A stretch of 64,000 nt of DNA from Xanthomonas sacchari (GCF_024266585.1 NZ_CP100647.1:3267001-3331000), one strand, 5' to 3'; counted from the stretch's first letter, positions 36,759-47,080 are shown. Made by a program: numbers and translations. Notes: generated by a model from the sequence alone, not told the origin.

Positions 36759-38681
36759 ATGTTCAAGAACATGAAAATCGGAACACGCATCGGCATCGGC
36801 TTCGGCCTGGTGCTGCTGCTGATGCTGGCAAGCGGCATCTTCGCCACGTTGCAGATGGCCAGGATCAACGGCTCGTCCACGGAGATGGCCGGCAACTGGA
36901 TGCCCAGCATCCGCAACATCGAGGAAATGAGCGCCAACTTCAACAAGCTGCGCCTGCTGGAAGTGCAGCGGGCCATCGCCACCGACCCGGCGGAGATGCA
37001 GGACTACGACACCCGCATGACGAAGACCCTCGAGGCCTTCGAGAACAACCGCAAGACCTACGTGCCGCTGATCTCCTCGCCGGAAGAGCACGCCCTGTAC
37101 GAGGATTTCGCCAAGAAGTTCGACCGCTACAACGAACTGCACAAGCAGCTGCTGACGCTGAACGCGCAGGCGAAGACGCAGGAAGCGCTGGCCGTGCTGA
37201 ACGGCGAGCAGCGGCAACTGTTCCGCGGCACCGCCGACGCGATCGACAAGCTGGTGGATCTGAACGTCAAGGGCGGGATGGACGCCAGCGATCGCGGCGA
37301 CGATCTGTATGCCTCCGCGCGCGCGCTGATCATCACCACCATCGTCGCCTCGTTGCTGCTCGGCGTCGTCGTGGCGTTCTTCATCGTGCGCATCCTCACC
37401 CGTCTGCTGGGCGGCGAGCCGGCGTACGTGGCGGAGATCGCCAACAAGGTCGCCCAGGGCGACCTGAACCTGGTCGTGGCGGTGCGCGCCAACGACAGCG
37501 GCAGCGCGCTGTCTGCGATGCGCAGCATGGTCGAGCGGCTGAAGCTGGTCATCGACGGCCAGCGCCGCGTGGTCGCGGCCGCCAACCGCGGTGATTTTTC
37601 CGAGCGCGTCGCGCTCGATGGACTGGCCGGGTTCCAGCGCGAGATGGGCCAGGGCCTGAACGAGCTGGCCACCACCACCGGCGGCAGCATCCAGGACGTG
37701 GTGCGGGTGATGGGCGGCCTGGCCGAAGGCGACCTGACCCAGAGCATCGACAAGCACTACGACGGCGCCTACGCGGAGATGAAGAACTACGTCAACGACA
37801 CCATCGCGCGCCTGTCGCAGGTGGTCGCCGAGGTCAACGGCAGTGCCGAAGCGCTGGCCAGCGCCTCGGAGGAAGTCAGCGCCACCGCGCAATCGCTGAG
37901 CCAGGCGGCCAGCGAGCAGGCCGCCGGCGTCGAGGAAACCAGCGCCTCGCTGGAGCAGATGACCGCCTCGATCTCGCAGAACACCGAAAACGCCAAGATC
38001 ACCGACGGCATGGCCAGCAAGGCCTCCAACCAGGCGCTGGATGGCGGCGAGTCGGTGCGCGCGACGGTGCAGGCGATGAAGCAGATCGCGCAGAAGATCG
38101 GCATCATCGACGACATCGCCTACCAGACCAACCTGCTGGCGTTGAACGCGGCCATCGAAGCCGCGCGCGCCGGCGAGCACGGCAAGGGCTTCGCGGTGGT
38201 TGCCGCGGAAGTGCGCAAGCTGGCCGAACGCAGCCAGGTCGCGGCGCAGGAAATCGGCGACGTGGCCAGCTCCAGCGTGGAGCTGGCGGAGAATGCCGGC
38301 AAGCTGCTGGACGAAATGGTGCCGTCGATCAAGCGCACCTCCGACCTGGTGCAGGAAATCACCGCCGCCTCCGAGGAACAGACCTCCGGCGTCGGCCAGA
38401 TCAACGCCGCGGTCGGCCAGCTCAACCAGACCACCCAGCAGGCCGCGTCCAACTCCGAGGAACTGGCCGCCACCGCCGAGGAAATGAGCGCGCAGGCCGA
38501 GCAGCTGCAGCAGCTGATGAGCTTCTTCAAGCTGCAGGCCGCCCCGATCGCCAAGGGCGCCGCACGGCGTCCTGGTGTCCGCGGTCGCGTCGGCCAGCCC
38601 TCCAAGCCGATCGCGCGGGTGGCCAACGGCCAGCTGGTCCTGGCCGACACGTTGGACGAAGCCCATTTCGAAACCTTCTGA
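36759..38681 (+). CDS. Methyl-accepting chemotaxis protein with four-helix-bundle sensor
   Basis: A 640-residue transmembrane receptor. TM1 is about 11-31, followed by a 4HB_MCP-type periplasmic domain ([20 protein letters not shown], with [12 protein letters not shown]) to about 185. TM2 is about 188-211 ([20 protein letters not shown]), then HAMP and a second HAMP-like segment ([13 protein letters not shown]). The cytoplasmic hairpin shares the tip sequence with the upstream receptor. It ends HFETF, one step from the NWETF pentapeptide that tethers CheR and CheB in enteric receptors, after a ~35-residue linker. GGGGGAA precedes the ATG. Confidence 0.95.
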   Translation: MFKNMKIGTRIGIGFGLVLLLMLASGIFATLQMARINGSSTEMAGNWMPSIRNIEEMSANFNKLRLLEVQRAIATDPAEMQDYDTRMTKTLEAFENNRKTYVPLISSPEEHALYEDFAKKFDRYNELHKQLLTLNAQAKTQEALAVLNGEQRQLFRGTADAIDKLVDLNVKGGMDASDRGDDLYASARALIITTIVASLLLGVVVAFFIVRILTRLLGGEPAYVAEIANKVAQGDLNLVVAVRANDSGSALSAMRSMVERLKLVIDGQRRVVAAANRGDFSERVALDGLAGFQREMGQGLNELATTTGGSIQDVVRVMGGLAEGDLTQSIDKHYDGAYAEMKNYVNDTIARLSQVVAEVNGSAEALASASEEVSATAQSLSQAASEQAAGVEETSASLEQMTASISQNTENAKITDGMASKASNQALDGGESVRATVQAMKQIAQKIGIIDDIAYQTNLLALNAAIEAARAGEHGKGFAVVAAEVRKLAERSQVAAQEIGDVASSSVELAENAGKLLDEMVPSIKRTSDLVQEITAASEEQTSGVGQINAAVGQLNQTTQQAASNSEELAATAEEMSAQAEQLQQLMSFFKLQAAPIAKGAARRPGVRGRVGQPSKPIARVANGQLVLADTLDEAHFETF

Positions 38682-38690
38682 GGCCCGGCC

Positions 38691-39224
38691 ATGAACGCTC
38701 CCGCTTCCCTCTCACCCTCCGACGCCGGCGAGCTGGCGACGGACCAGTTCCTGACCTTCCTGCTCGGCAAGGAAATGTTCGGCGTGGGCATCCTCGGCAT
38801 CAAGGAGATCATCGAGTACCGCACGCCGACCGACGTGCCGATGATGCCCCCCGCGCTGCGCGGGGTGATCAACCTGCGCGGCGCGGTGGTGCCGGTGGTC
38901 GACCTGCAGCAACGCTTCGGCCGCGCGCCCAGCGAGATCAGCAAGCGCACCTGCATCGTCATCATCGAAGTGGCCAACGGCGACGAGCGCCAGGTGCTCG
39001 GCCTGCTGGTGGACGCGGTCAGCGAGGTGCTGGAGATCGCCGGCAGCGACATCGCCCCGCCGCCGGCGTTCGGCGCCGGCATCCGCCGTGATTTCATTCA
39101 CGGTATGGGCAAGGTCGGCGAACGCTTCGTGATCCTGCTCGATGCCGATGCGGTATTGTCGACCCAGGAGTTCGTCGCCATGGCCGGCATCGAAACGGGG
39201 GCCGAGGAAACCATGGCGGCGTGA
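38691..39224 (+). CDS. cheW: Chemotaxis coupling protein CheW
   Basis: A 177-residue CheW linking receptors to CheA. Family blocks: FLTFLLGKEMFGVGILGIKEII, the receptor/CheA interface RGVINLRGAVVPVVDLQQRFG, VLGLLVDAVSEVLEI, and GMGKVGERFVILLD. It starts 9 bp after the receptor stop. The C-terminal ~15 residues (AGIETGAEETMAA) extend past the usual CheW fold. Confidence 0.95.
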   Translation: MNAPASLSPSDAGELATDQFLTFLLGKEMFGVGILGIKEIIEYRTPTDVPMMPPALRGVINLRGAVVPVVDLQQRFGRAPSEISKRTCIVIIEVANGDERQVLGLLVDAVSEVLEIAGSDIAPPPAFGAGIRRDFIHGMGKVGERFVILLDADAVLSTQEFVAMAGIETGAEETMAA

Positions 39225-39279
39225 CCCACGCAGCGCAGCGCGCGCTGCGTCTCCGCCCCGCCAACCGCTGCCGCTGGAC

Positions 39280-40536
39280 ATGCGCATGCCTCCCTTCCAC
39301 GACACCGCCATCCTGAGTGACTTCGGCACCATCCTGGTCGTGGACGACAGCCAGGTGCAGCGGGAACACGCGTTGTCGCTGTGCCTGCGGCTGGGGGCGG
39401 CGGCGGTGGAAGAGGCCGGGGACGGGCATGCGGCGCTGGCGCGCTGCCTCCGCGCGCCGGCCCTGGGCCTGCTGATCCTGGACCTGGAGATGCCCGGCAT
39501 GGACGGGGTGCAATTGCTCGACGCGCTGGCGCGCTGCAAGGTGCAGATGCCGATCGTGGTGGCCTCGCAACGCGGCGCGGCCTTGATCGAATCGACCCTG
39601 CAGGTCGGGCGTGCCAGCGGATTGAACATGCTGGCCGGGCTGGAGAAACCGTTGCGCGCGCAGGAACTGGGTGCGGCCCTGCAAGCCAGGCCGCACCCGC
39701 ATGCGCGCGAGGAATCCGCCGCGGCGGACAGCGCGATCGATGCGGCGCAACTGCGGCAGGCCTTGCAGCGCGGCGACATCGAGGTGGCCTACCAGCCCAA
39801 GGTCGACATGCGCAGCGGCAAGGTCGGCGGCGTGGAAGCGTTGGCGCGCTGGCGCCATCCCAGCGCCGGACCGATCGCGCCGGACCGCTTCATCGCCTTG
39901 GCCGAGCGCGAGGGATTGATCCATGCGCTCACCGCCAGCGTCGCCGACCAGGCGATGGCACGGCTGGCGGCCTGGAAACAGGAAGGCTTCCCGTTGACCC
40001 TGGCGCTGAACCTGTCGCCGAGCCTGTTGCAGGATCCGAACCTGCTCGACGAATTGCTGGCGCAACTGCGCCGGCACGGCCTGGTCCCGTCCGATCTGGT
40101 GCTGGAGATCACCGAAAGCTCGCTGGTGTTCGGCAGCGCGCTGGGCATGCTGGCGCGGCTGCGGCTGCAGGGCTTCGGCCTGTCGCTGGACGACTACGGC
40201 ACCGGCTTCTCCTCGCTGCAGCAACTCACCCGCATTCCCTTCACCGAACTGAAGATCGACCGCCTTTTCGTCCACGACGCGCACCGCAGCCGCAACCTGC
40301 GCACCGTCCTCGAGTCGGCCCTGGGCATGGCCCAGCGGCTGGGACTGCGCACCGTCGCCGAGGGCATCGAGACGGTGGAGGACTGGAACCTGCTGCAGGC
40401 GCTGGGTTGCGACTTCGGCCAGGGCTACCTGCTGGCGCGTCCGCTGGGCGGCGGCGCGCTGCACGCCTGGCTGCTGGAACACCACCGCCTGCTGCACGAA
40501 CACGGCCCCGCCTCCGCCTCGGGCGTCACCCACTGA
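39280..40536 (+). CDS. Response regulator with EAL phosphodiesterase output
   Basis: A 418-residue REC-EAL protein, like RocR/PvrR types, predicted to hydrolyse cyclic di-GMP under control of phosphorylation. The receiver domain has DD in ILVVDDSQVQ and phosphoacceptor D68 (LLILDLEMPGMDG). The EAL domain keeps the catalytic set: EALARW (with the E of EAL), LNLSPSLL, LEITES, LDDYGTGFSSL, KIDRLFV, AEGIET and GQGYLLARP. It lies between cheW and cheR, so CheA is the likely phosphodonor. This would connect this chemosensory array to cyclic di-GMP rather than only to the flagellar switch. Starts upstream of 39280 run into cheW in another frame. Confidence 0.9.
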   Translation: MRMPPFHDTAILSDFGTILVVDDSQVQREHALSLCLRLGAAAVEEAGDGHAALARCLRAPALGLLILDLEMPGMDGVQLLDALARCKVQMPIVVASQRGAALIESTLQVGRASGLNMLAGLEKPLRAQELGAALQARPHPHAREESAAADSAIDAAQLRQALQRGDIEVAYQPKVDMRSGKVGGVEALARWRHPSAGPIAPDRFIALAEREGLIHALTASVADQAMARLAAWKQEGFPLTLALNLSPSLLQDPNLLDELLAQLRRHGLVPSDLVLEITESSLVFGSALGMLARLRLQGFGLSLDDYGTGFSSLQQLTRIPFTELKIDRLFVHDAHRSRNLRTVLESALGMAQRLGLRTVAEGIETVEDWNLLQALGCDFGQGYLLARPLGGGALHAWLLEHHRLLHEHGPASASGVTH

Positions 40537-40547
40537 CCGGCACGACC

Positions 40548-41354
40548 ATGACCAGCACCGACACCATCACCGAGCAGGAATTCGGCCGGTTCCAGCGTTT
40601 CATCTTCGACGCGACCGGCATCACCATCTCCCCGGCCAAGAAGGCCATGCTGTGCGGACGCCTGGGCAAGCGCCTGAAGGCGCATTCGCTGCAGACCTAT
40701 ACCCAGTACCTCAAGCTGCTGGAAAGCCGCGAGGGCAGCGGCGAGGTGCAGACCGCGATCGACCTGCTGACCACCAACGAAACCTATTTCTTCCGCGAGC
40801 CCAAGCACTTCGAGCTACTGCGCAGCGTCGCCGCCGCGCATACCGGCAGTGCGCCGTTCCGCTGCTGGAGCGCGGCCAGTTCCAGCGGCGAGGAGGCCTA
40901 CAGCATGGCCATGGTGCTGGACGACACCCTGCAGGGCCGCCCCTACGAGGTGGTCGGCACCGACATCAGCACCCGCGTGCTGGCCAAGGCGCGCACCGGC
41001 CACTACCCGCTGCTGCGCATCGAACACATGCCGCAGGCCATGCTCAAGCGCTACTGCCTCAAGGGCCGCGGCGAGTACGAAGGCAGCATGCTGATCGACC
41101 GCCGCATCCGCGACCACGTGCGCTTCCTGCACGCCAACCTCAACGCGCCGCTGCCCAACCTGGGCCAGTTCGACGTGGTGTTCCTGCGCAACGTGATGAT
41201 CTACTTCAACGGACAGACCAAGCGCGAAGTGGTGACGCGGGTGCTGGGCACGCTCAAGCGTGGCGGCATCTTCTGCATCGGCCACTCCGAGAGCCTCAAC
41301 GAGGTCAACGGCGAGGTCGTCCAGATCGCGCCGTCGGTCTACCGCAAACCATGA
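40548..41354 (+). CDS. cheR: Chemotaxis protein methyltransferase CheR
   Basis: A 268-residue SAM-dependent glutamate methyltransferase acting on receptors. The N-terminal helical domain is followed by [19 protein letters not shown], the SAM-site [36 protein letters not shown], and [14 protein letters not shown]. The beta-subdomain used for pentapeptide binding would lie around [13 protein letters not shown]. Both receptors in the operon end in an aromatic pentapeptide, consistent with tethering. It starts 11 bp after the REC-EAL stop. Confidence 0.95.
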   Translation: MTSTDTITEQEFGRFQRFIFDATGITISPAKKAMLCGRLGKRLKAHSLQTYTQYLKLLESREGSGEVQTAIDLLTTNETYFFREPKHFELLRSVAAAHTGSAPFRCWSAASSSGEEAYSMAMVLDDTLQGRPYEVVGTDISTRVLAKARTGHYPLLRIEHMPQAMLKRYCLKGRGEYEGSMLIDRRIRDHVRFLHANLNAPLPNLGQFDVVFLRNVMIYFNGQTKREVVTRVLGTLKRGGIFCIGHSESLNEVNGEVVQIAPSVYRKP

Positions 41355-41382
41355 ACGCCGACGCGCCAGGAGAGAACCCCGC

Positions 41383-42459
41383 ATGACCACGATCAAGGCC
41401 ATGGTGATCGACGACTCGGCGGTGGTCCGCCAGGTGCTGGTCGCCGTGCTCAACGACGCGCCCGGCATCGAGGTCATCGCCGCCGCCGCCGACCCGCTGC
41501 TGGCGATGGACAAGATGCGCCAGCAGTGGCCGGACGTGATCGTGCTGGACGTGGAGATGCCGAAGATGGACGGCATCACCTTCCTGCGCAAGATCATGAG
41601 CGAGCGCCCCACTCCGGTGGTGATCTGCTCCACGCTCACCGAGAAGGGCGCGCGGGTGACCATGGACGCGCTGGCCGCCGGCGCGGTGGCGGTGGTGACC
41701 AAGCCCAAGCTGGGCCTGAAGCAGTTCCTCACCGAATCGGCCGAGGAGATGATCGCCACGGTGAAGAGCGCCGCGCGCGCCAACGTCAAGCGTCTGGCGT
41801 CGCGCCCGGCAGTGGCGCCGGCGGAGCCGGAAATCAAGCACACCGCCGACGTGATCCTGCCGGCGCAGGGTGGGCGTGCGTTGTCGCAGACCACCGAACG
41901 GGTGGTGGCGATCGGCACCTCCACCGGCGGCACCCAGGCGCTGGAGGAAGTGCTGACCGCGCTGCCGCGGGTCAGCCCGGGCATCGTCATCGTCCAGCAC
42001 ATGCCGGAGAAGTTCACCGCGGCCTTCGCCGCGCGCCTGGACACGCTGTGCCAGATCGCGGTGAAGGAAGCGGCCAACAACGACCGCGTGGTGCCCGGAC
42101 GCGCGCTGATCGCGCCCGGCGGCAAGCACATGCTGCTACGTCGCAGCGGCGCGCAGTATTTCGTCGAGGTGCTGGACGGGCCGCCGGTGAATCGGCACCG
42201 GCCGTCGGTGGACGTGCTGTTCCGTTCGGCCGCGCGCGCGGCCGGCGGCAACGCGTTGGGCATCATCATGACCGGCATGGGCGACGACGGCGCGGTCGGC
42301 CTGCTGGAAATGCGCCAGGCCGGCGCGCGCACCGTGGCCCAGGACGAACAGAGCAGCGTCGTGTTCGGCATGCCCAAGGAAGCGATCAAGCGCGGCGGCG
42401 CGGAGAGGATCCTGCCGCTGAGCGCGATGGCACGCGAGATCGGCCAGCAGTTGAGCTAG
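41383..42459 (+). CDS. cheB: Chemotaxis response regulator methylesterase CheB
   Basis: A 358-residue CheB. The receiver domain has D10/D11 and phosphoacceptor D56 ([13 protein letters not shown]), with K in VVTKPK. The methylesterase/deamidase domain carries S180 in [11 protein letters not shown] in IVQHMPEKF and D in [18 protein letters not shown] precedes the ATG. It closes the chemosensory operon; a palindromic repeat follows 25 bp later. Confidence 0.96.
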   Translation: MTTIKAMVIDDSAVVRQVLVAVLNDAPGIEVIAAAADPLLAMDKMRQQWPDVIVLDVEMPKMDGITFLRKIMSERPTPVVICSTLTEKGARVTMDALAAGAVAVVTKPKLGLKQFLTESAEEMIATVKSAARANVKRLASRPAVAPAEPEIKHTADVILPAQGGRALSQTTERVVAIGTSTGGTQALEEVLTALPRVSPGIVIVQHMPEKFTAAFAARLDTLCQIAVKEAANNDRVVPGRALIAPGGKHMLLRRSGAQYFVEVLDGPPVNRHRPSVDVLFRSAARAAGGNALGIIMTGMGDDGAVGLLEMRQAGARTVAQDEQSSVVFGMPKEAIKRGGAERILPLSAMAREIGQQLS

Positions 42460-42483
42460 AGCAGCGCAAAGGCGGCTTTTCCC

Positions 42484-42550
42484 GTAGGAGCGGCTTCAGC
42501 CGCGACGGAGCATTCCCATGAATGCCGGTCGCGGCTGAAGCCGCTCCTGC
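42484..42550. repeat. GTAGGAGCGGCTTCAGCCGCGAC palindromic repeat
   Basis: Inverted arms (GTAGGAGCGGCTTCAGCC.. and ..GGCTGAAGCCGCTCCTGC), each about 23 nt, are separated by about 21 nt. The stem is very stable and placed after cheB and before the convergent araC-type gene, where it can act as a bidirectional terminator. Same family as copies at 47113, 51831, 56254 and, more diverged, 61071. Confidence 0.85.
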
Positions 42551-42655
42551 AAACGCGGGCAGGCCAGGCCCTGCCCCTGCCGCGCACCCGACGGCACGCG
42601 CAGTGCCGCAAGCAGGTTTCCGGCAGGCGGCGACGCGCATGCGCCCGCAGCCGCC

Positions 42656-43474
42656 TCAGCCCGAGTTGATGTGCTCCTTGCAGTACAGGCGCCGGTAGGC
42701 GCTGGGGGTCATGCCCAAGCGCTGGCGGAACACGCGCCGGAAGTAACCGCTGTCGCTGAAGCCGGCGCGCTGCGCGACATCGTCCACCGCGCAGGTGTTG
42801 ACCAGCAGCAGCTTCTCGGCGAAGGCGATACGCTGACGGTGGATCGCCTCGGTCAGCGTGGTGCCGAAGCTGCGCCGGTAGATGCGGCCCAGATAATCCG
42901 GATTGCAGTGCAGTTGCGCGGCCAGCGACGAGGCGGTGAGCGCGGTGTGGAACTGGGTGCCGATCAACTGCTTGGCGCGGTACGCCAGCGCCGCCCCGGC
43001 GCGCTCGGACGCGTGCGGATCCGGCCAGGCGCCGGCCACGCATTGCAGCATCGACAGCACGATCGGCTCGAGCATCGGCAGCGTGCGCCGTTCCTCCTGC
43101 TCGGCCAGGAACCAGCGGAACAGGCCGACGAAGCGTTCCGGATCGCGGATCGCGGTGCGCTGCGGCATCGACAGCGGCACCGCGTGGTCCGCCTGCGCCA
43201 CGCCCGGTTCCAGTTCGAAATGCACCCAGTAGAACCGCAGGTCATCCGGGAACTGGCCCAGGCCGGCGTGCGCGCGGCCCGGCCACAGCAGCAGCGTCTC
43301 GCCGGGGCCGACGTGGAAGTCGTTGTCCTGTTCGCGAATGGAGAGGATGCCGCGCTCGACGAAGATCAGCTCGTAGGACTGGATCACCCGCGCCGGATGC
43401 GCGCCCACCCCGCGGGAGATGAACAGGCCTCCGTTCTGGACCCGGATCGGATAGGCGACGGTGAACTCGAGCAT
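42656..43474 (-). CDS. AraC-family transcriptional regulator of the GH127/MFS locus
   Basis: A 272-residue regulator with an N-terminal cupin sugar-sensing half (LFISRGVGAHPARVIQSYELIFVERG split over residues 20-45, GPGETLLLWPGRAH) and a C-terminal double helix-turn-helix (TASSLAAQLHCNPDYLGRIYRRSFG, then VDDVAQRAGFSDSGYFRRVFRQ with TPSAYRR). ATG 43474 has GGGGAGA about 10 nt upstream; the longer readings overlap the transporter's promoter region. It is divergent from the MFS and GH127 genes, which it probably activates in response to arabinose-containing sugars. The effector is an inference from the neighbours. Confidence 0.9.
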   Translation of the reverse strand: MLEFTVAYPIRVQNGGLFISRGVGAHPARVIQSYELIFVERGILSIREQDNDFHVGPGETLLLWPGRAHAGLGQFPDDLRFYWVHFELEPGVAQADHAVPLSMPQRTAIRDPERFVGLFRWFLAEQEERRTLPMLEPIVLSMLQCVAGAWPDPHASERAGAALAYRAKQLIGTQFHTALTASSLAAQLHCNPDYLGRIYRRSFGTTLTEAIHRQRIAFAEKLLLVNTCAVDDVAQRAGFSDSGYFRRVFRQRLGMTPSAYRRLYCKEHINSG

Positions 43475-43661
43475 GTCGGAAACGTCTCCCCGTGCCTGCG
43501 TGACGCTGCACTGCAGCAATTGAAAAAAGGCCCCGCGCATGGACGGCGCGGCAACCGTGGTCGGAATCGTACCGGTTTTATACCGCACAGACTCTTGTCG
43601 CGGTTGCAGTGCCATGCCACTTTGCGCTGGCGCCGGATTGCGCGCGCCAGGAGCCGCCCCG

Positions 43662-45065
43662 TTGACTGCGACCGCCATCGGCCATGCCGCCGCAGACGCC
43701 GCACCGGCCACGACCACGCCGCGCCTGTCGCGCCTGGAGAAATTCGGCTACGGCCTCGGCGATGCCGGCGGCACGGTGGTCACCTGCCTGATCGCCAATT
43801 TCCTCACCTTCTTCTACACCGACGTGTTCGGCCTGACCCCGGCGCTGGTCGGCACCCTGTTCACCGTGCTGCGCGTGGCCGACGCGGTGTCCGATCCGGT
43901 GATGGGCCTGATCGCCGACCGCACCCGCAGCCGCTGGGGCCGCTTCCGCGCCTGGCAACTGTGGGTGGCGGCACCGATCGGCATCGCCTGCGTGCTGACC
44001 TTCAGCGCGCCGCAGCTCAGCGCCGACGCCAAGATCGCCTATGCCTTCGCCAGCTACTTCCTGCTGTCGCTGTGCTACACCGCGATCAACGTGCCCTACT
44101 GCGCGCTGATCAACAGCATGACCGGCGACCACCGCGACGTGGTCTCGGCGCAGTCCTGGCGCTTCGTGCTGTGCGGCATCGCCGGCTTCCTGGTGTCGGT
44201 CGGGTTGCCGTGGCTGGTGCGGGAACTGGGCAACGGCGATGCCGCACGCGGCTACCAGCGCGGCGTGGGCGTGCTGGCGGCGCTGGCGGTGGCGATGTTC
44301 CTGTGCTGTTTCTTCGCCGTGCGCGAGCGCGTGCCGGCCAGCCTGCTCGGCGGCGCCGGCATCGGCGCGCACCTGCGCGGCCTGCTGCGCAACGACCAGT
44401 TGCGGCTGGTGCTGCTGATGTCGTTCCTGCTGATCAACGTGTACAACATCCGCGGCGGCGGCTATCTGTACTTCATCACCTACGTGCTCGGCGGCGGCAG
44501 CGGCTACGCCTCGCTGTTCTTCGCGATGGTGGCGCTGGCCACGGTGCTCGGCGCGATCGTGGTCAACGCGCTGTGCCGCCGCTTCGACCCGCTGGCGCTG
44601 TACCTGCACACCAACCTGGCGCTGGCCGCGTTCGGCGTGGCGCAGTGGTGGCTGCCGAGCGGGCCGGCGCAGCAGGCGCTGTGGCTGGGGGTGATCTTCG
44701 TGCACTGCCTGGTGCTGGGCTTCGCGCTGCCGCTGCACTTTTCGCTGATGGCCTTCGCCGACGACTACGGCGCATGGAAGAACCGGGTGCGCTCCTCGGG
44801 CATCAACTTCGCCTTCAACCTGTTCTGCATCAAGCTGGCCTGGGCCTCGAGCGCGGTGGTGATCAGCGCGCTGTTCGTCTACGCCGGCTACCGCGCCGGC
44901 GCCGCCCGGCAGAGTCCGGCCTCGCTGCAGGCCATCACCCTGCTGGAAACCCTGATCCCCGCCGGCCTGCACCTGCTGCTGGCCGCGGTGATCGTGCGCT
45001 GCCGGCTGCGCCGGCCGCTGCTGGCCAAGATCGCCGCCGAGCTGACCGCCCGCCCGGTGCACTGA
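43662..45065 (+). CDS. GPH/MFS sugar transporter, probable arabino-oligosaccharide importer
   Basis: A 467-residue glycoside-pentoside-hexuronide type permease with 12 predicted helices. Signatures: [12 protein letters not shown] at the start, [41 protein letters not shown] (the classic GPH loop), and [17 protein letters not shown] start at 43662 is chosen because AGGAG lies 8 nt upstream and it gives a normal GPH N-terminus. ATG 43614 or the open frame back to 43539 would add an implausible Ala/Arg tail. It is followed after 29 bp by the GH127 gene, so it likely imports the disaccharide that enzyme cleaves. Confidence 0.88.
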   Translation: MTATAIGHAAADAAPATTTPRLSRLEKFGYGLGDAGGTVVTCLIANFLTFFYTDVFGLTPALVGTLFTVLRVADAVSDPVMGLIADRTRSRWGRFRAWQLWVAAPIGIACVLTFSAPQLSADAKIAYAFASYFLLSLCYTAINVPYCALINSMTGDHRDVVSAQSWRFVLCGIAGFLVSVGLPWLVRELGNGDAARGYQRGVGVLAALAVAMFLCCFFAVRERVPASLLGGAGIGAHLRGLLRNDQLRLVLLMSFLLINVYNIRGGGYLYFITYVLGGGSGYASLFFAMVALATVLGAIVVNALCRRFDPLALYLHTNLALAAFGVAQWWLPSGPAQQALWLGVIFVHCLVLGFALPLHFSLMAFADDYGAWKNRVRSSGINFAFNLFCIKLAWASSAVVISALFVYAGYRAGAARQSPASLQAITLLETLIPAGLHLLLAAVIVRCRLRRPLLAKIAAELTARPVH

Positions 45066-45094
45066 CCTCCCCCACCCTTCAGGATCTTCGCTCC

Positions 45095-47080
45095 ATGCCG
45101 CATTCGCCCGTGCCGTCTCCGGAACTGCCGCTTTCCGACCTGCGCATCGCCGACCCGTTCTGGCAGCGCTACCAACGCCTGGTGCAGGAGGTGGTGCTGC
45201 CCTATCAGTGGGACGCACTCAACGACAACGTCGCCGATGCCGAACCCAGCCACGCCATCGAGAACTTCCGCATCGCCGCCGGCCGCAGCGACGGCGCGTT
45301 CTACGGCATGGTGTTCCAGGACAGCGACGTGGCCAAATGGCTGGAAGCGGTGGCCTACCTGCTGGCGCAGCATCCGGATCCGGCACTGGAGCGCGATGCC
45401 GACGCCACCATCGAGCTGATCGGCGCCGCGCAACAGGCCGACGGCTACCTCAACACCTACTTCACCGTGAAGGCGCCGCAGGAGCGCTGGAGCAACCTGG
45501 CCGAGTGCCACGAGCTGTACTGCGCCGGGCACATGATCGAGGCCGGCGTGGCCTATTGCCAGGCCACCGGCAAGCGCGCCCTGCTCGACATCGTGTGCCG
45601 GCTCGCCGACCACATCGACGCCACCTTCGGCCCCGGCCCGACCCAGTTGCACGGCTATCCCGGGCATCCGGAGATCGAGCTGGCGCTGATGCGCCTGTAC
45701 GAAGCGACGGGCGAGGCCCGCTACCTGGCGCTGGCGCGCTACTTCGTCGAACAGCGCGGCACCGCGCCGCACTACTACGACGCCGAATACGCCAAGCGCG
45801 GCCACACCTTCTTCTGGGGCGGGCACGGCCCGGCCTGGATGATCCAGGACAAGGCCTACAGCCAGGCGCACCTGCCGGTGGCGCTGCAGGACACCGCGGT
45901 GGGCCATGCGGTGCGCTTCGTCTACCTGTACGCCGGCGTGGCGCACCTGGCCCGGCACAGCGGCGACGCCACCCTGCGCGCGGCCTGCGAACGCCTGTGG
46001 AACAACGCCACCCAGCGGCAGATGTACCTGACCGGCGCGATCGGCGCGCAGAGCTACGGCGAGGCCTTCAGCGTCGACTACGACTTGCCCAACGACACCG
46101 CCTACAACGAGAGTTGCGCCTCGATCGGGCTGATGATGTTCGCCAACCGCATGCTGCAGCTGGCGCCGGACGGCCGCTACGCCGACGTGATGGAGCGGGC
46201 GCTGTACAACACCGTGCTCGGCGGCATGGCCCTGGACGGGCGCCATTTCTTCTACGTCAATCCGCTGGACGTGCACCCGCCCACGGTGCACGGCAACCAC
46301 ACCTTCGACCACGTCAAGCCGGTGCGCCAGCGCTGGTTCGGCTGCGCCTGCTGCCCGCCCAACATCGCCCGCGTGCTGACCTCGCTCGGCCACTACATCT
46401 ACACCCGCCGCGACGACACCCTGTACGTGAACCTCTACGTCGGCAGCGATGCGCGGTTCGAGGTCGGCGGGCAGACCCTGAGCCTGCGCCAGCGCGGCGA
46501 GTATCCGTGGCAGGACCGGATCGCCTTCGACATGGACTGCAGCGCGCCGGTGGACGCGGCGCTGGCCCTGCGCTTGCCGGACTGGTGCCAGGCGCCGCAG
46601 TTGCGACTCAACGGCGACCCCGTGGCGATCGATGCGTACCGCCAGCACGGCTACTGCGTGCTGCGGCGGCGCTGGCAGTCCAGCGACACCCTGCAGTTGC
46701 GCCTGCCGATGCCGCCGATGCGGGTCAGCGGACACCCGCGCGTGCGCCACCTGGCCGGCAAGGTCGCGGTGCAGCGCGGGCCGCTGGTGTACTGCCTGGA
46801 GCAAGCCGACAACGGCGCCGACCTGCACCAGTTGCGCCTGCCCGCCAGCGCCGCGCTGCGGGCCGTGCCCGGCACCGGCGCATTGGCCGGCCAGGTGCTG
46901 CTGCAGGCCACGGGCGAACGCCTGCATGGCGACGTCGACGCGGCCACCGCGCCGCTGTACCGCTACGATGCGCCGCCGCCGGCGCGGCAACCGCAGCTCC
47001 TGACCTTCGTGCCCTACTTCGCCTGGGCCAACCGCGGCGAGGGCGAAATGCGGGTGTGGGTGGACGCCAGCGACGGCTGA
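45095..47080 (+). CDS. GH127 beta-L-arabinofuranosidase
   Basis: A 661-residue cytoplasmic GH127 enzyme (HypBA1 type), releasing L-arabinose from beta-L-arabinofuranosyl oligosaccharides such as those from extensin or arabinan-decorated hydroxyproline. Catalytic features: the Zn-bound nucleophile Cys lies in GCACCPPNIARV, and the conserved Glu in YNESCASIGLMMFANRM. N-terminal motifs are FWQRYQRLVQEVVLPYQW and GYLNTYFTV; VQRGPLVYCLEQAD begins the beta domain. There is no signal peptide, which fits intracellular action after uptake by the adjacent permease. A plant-cell-wall sugar locus is consistent with a plant-associated host. Confidence 0.93.
   Translation: MPHSPVPSPELPLSDLRIADPFWQRYQRLVQEVVLPYQWDALNDNVADAEPSHAIENFRIAAGRSDGAFYGMVFQDSDVAKWLEAVAYLLAQHPDPALERDADATIELIGAAQQADGYLNTYFTVKAPQERWSNLAECHELYCAGHMIEAGVAYCQATGKRALLDIVCRLADHIDATFGPGPTQLHGYPGHPEIELALMRLYEATGEARYLALARYFVEQRGTAPHYYDAEYAKRGHTFFWGGHGPAWMIQDKAYSQAHLPVALQDTAVGHAVRFVYLYAGVAHLARHSGDATLRAACERLWNNATQRQMYLTGAIGAQSYGEAFSVDYDLPNDTAYNESCASIGLMMFANRMLQLAPDGRYADVMERALYNTVLGGMALDGRHFFYVNPLDVHPPTVHGNHTFDHVKPVRQRWFGCACCPPNIARVLTSLGHYIYTRRDDTLYVNLYVGSDARFEVGGQTLSLRQRGEYPWQDRIAFDMDCSAPVDAALALRLPDWCQAPQLRLNGDPVAIDAYRQHGYCVLRRRWQSSDTLQLRLPMPPMRVSGHPRVRHLAGKVAVQRGPLVYCLEQADNGADLHQLRLPASAALRAVPGTGALAGQVLLQATGERLHGDVDAATAPLYRYDAPPPARQPQLLTFVPYFAWANRGEGEMRVWVDASDG

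Noticed and set aside
43539-43661. Longer N-terminus for the MFS transporter starting at 43539 or 43614
   Set aside because: It would add an Ala/Arg-rich tail not seen in GPH permeases and overlap the divergent promoter region; TTG 43662 has a well-placed AGGAG.
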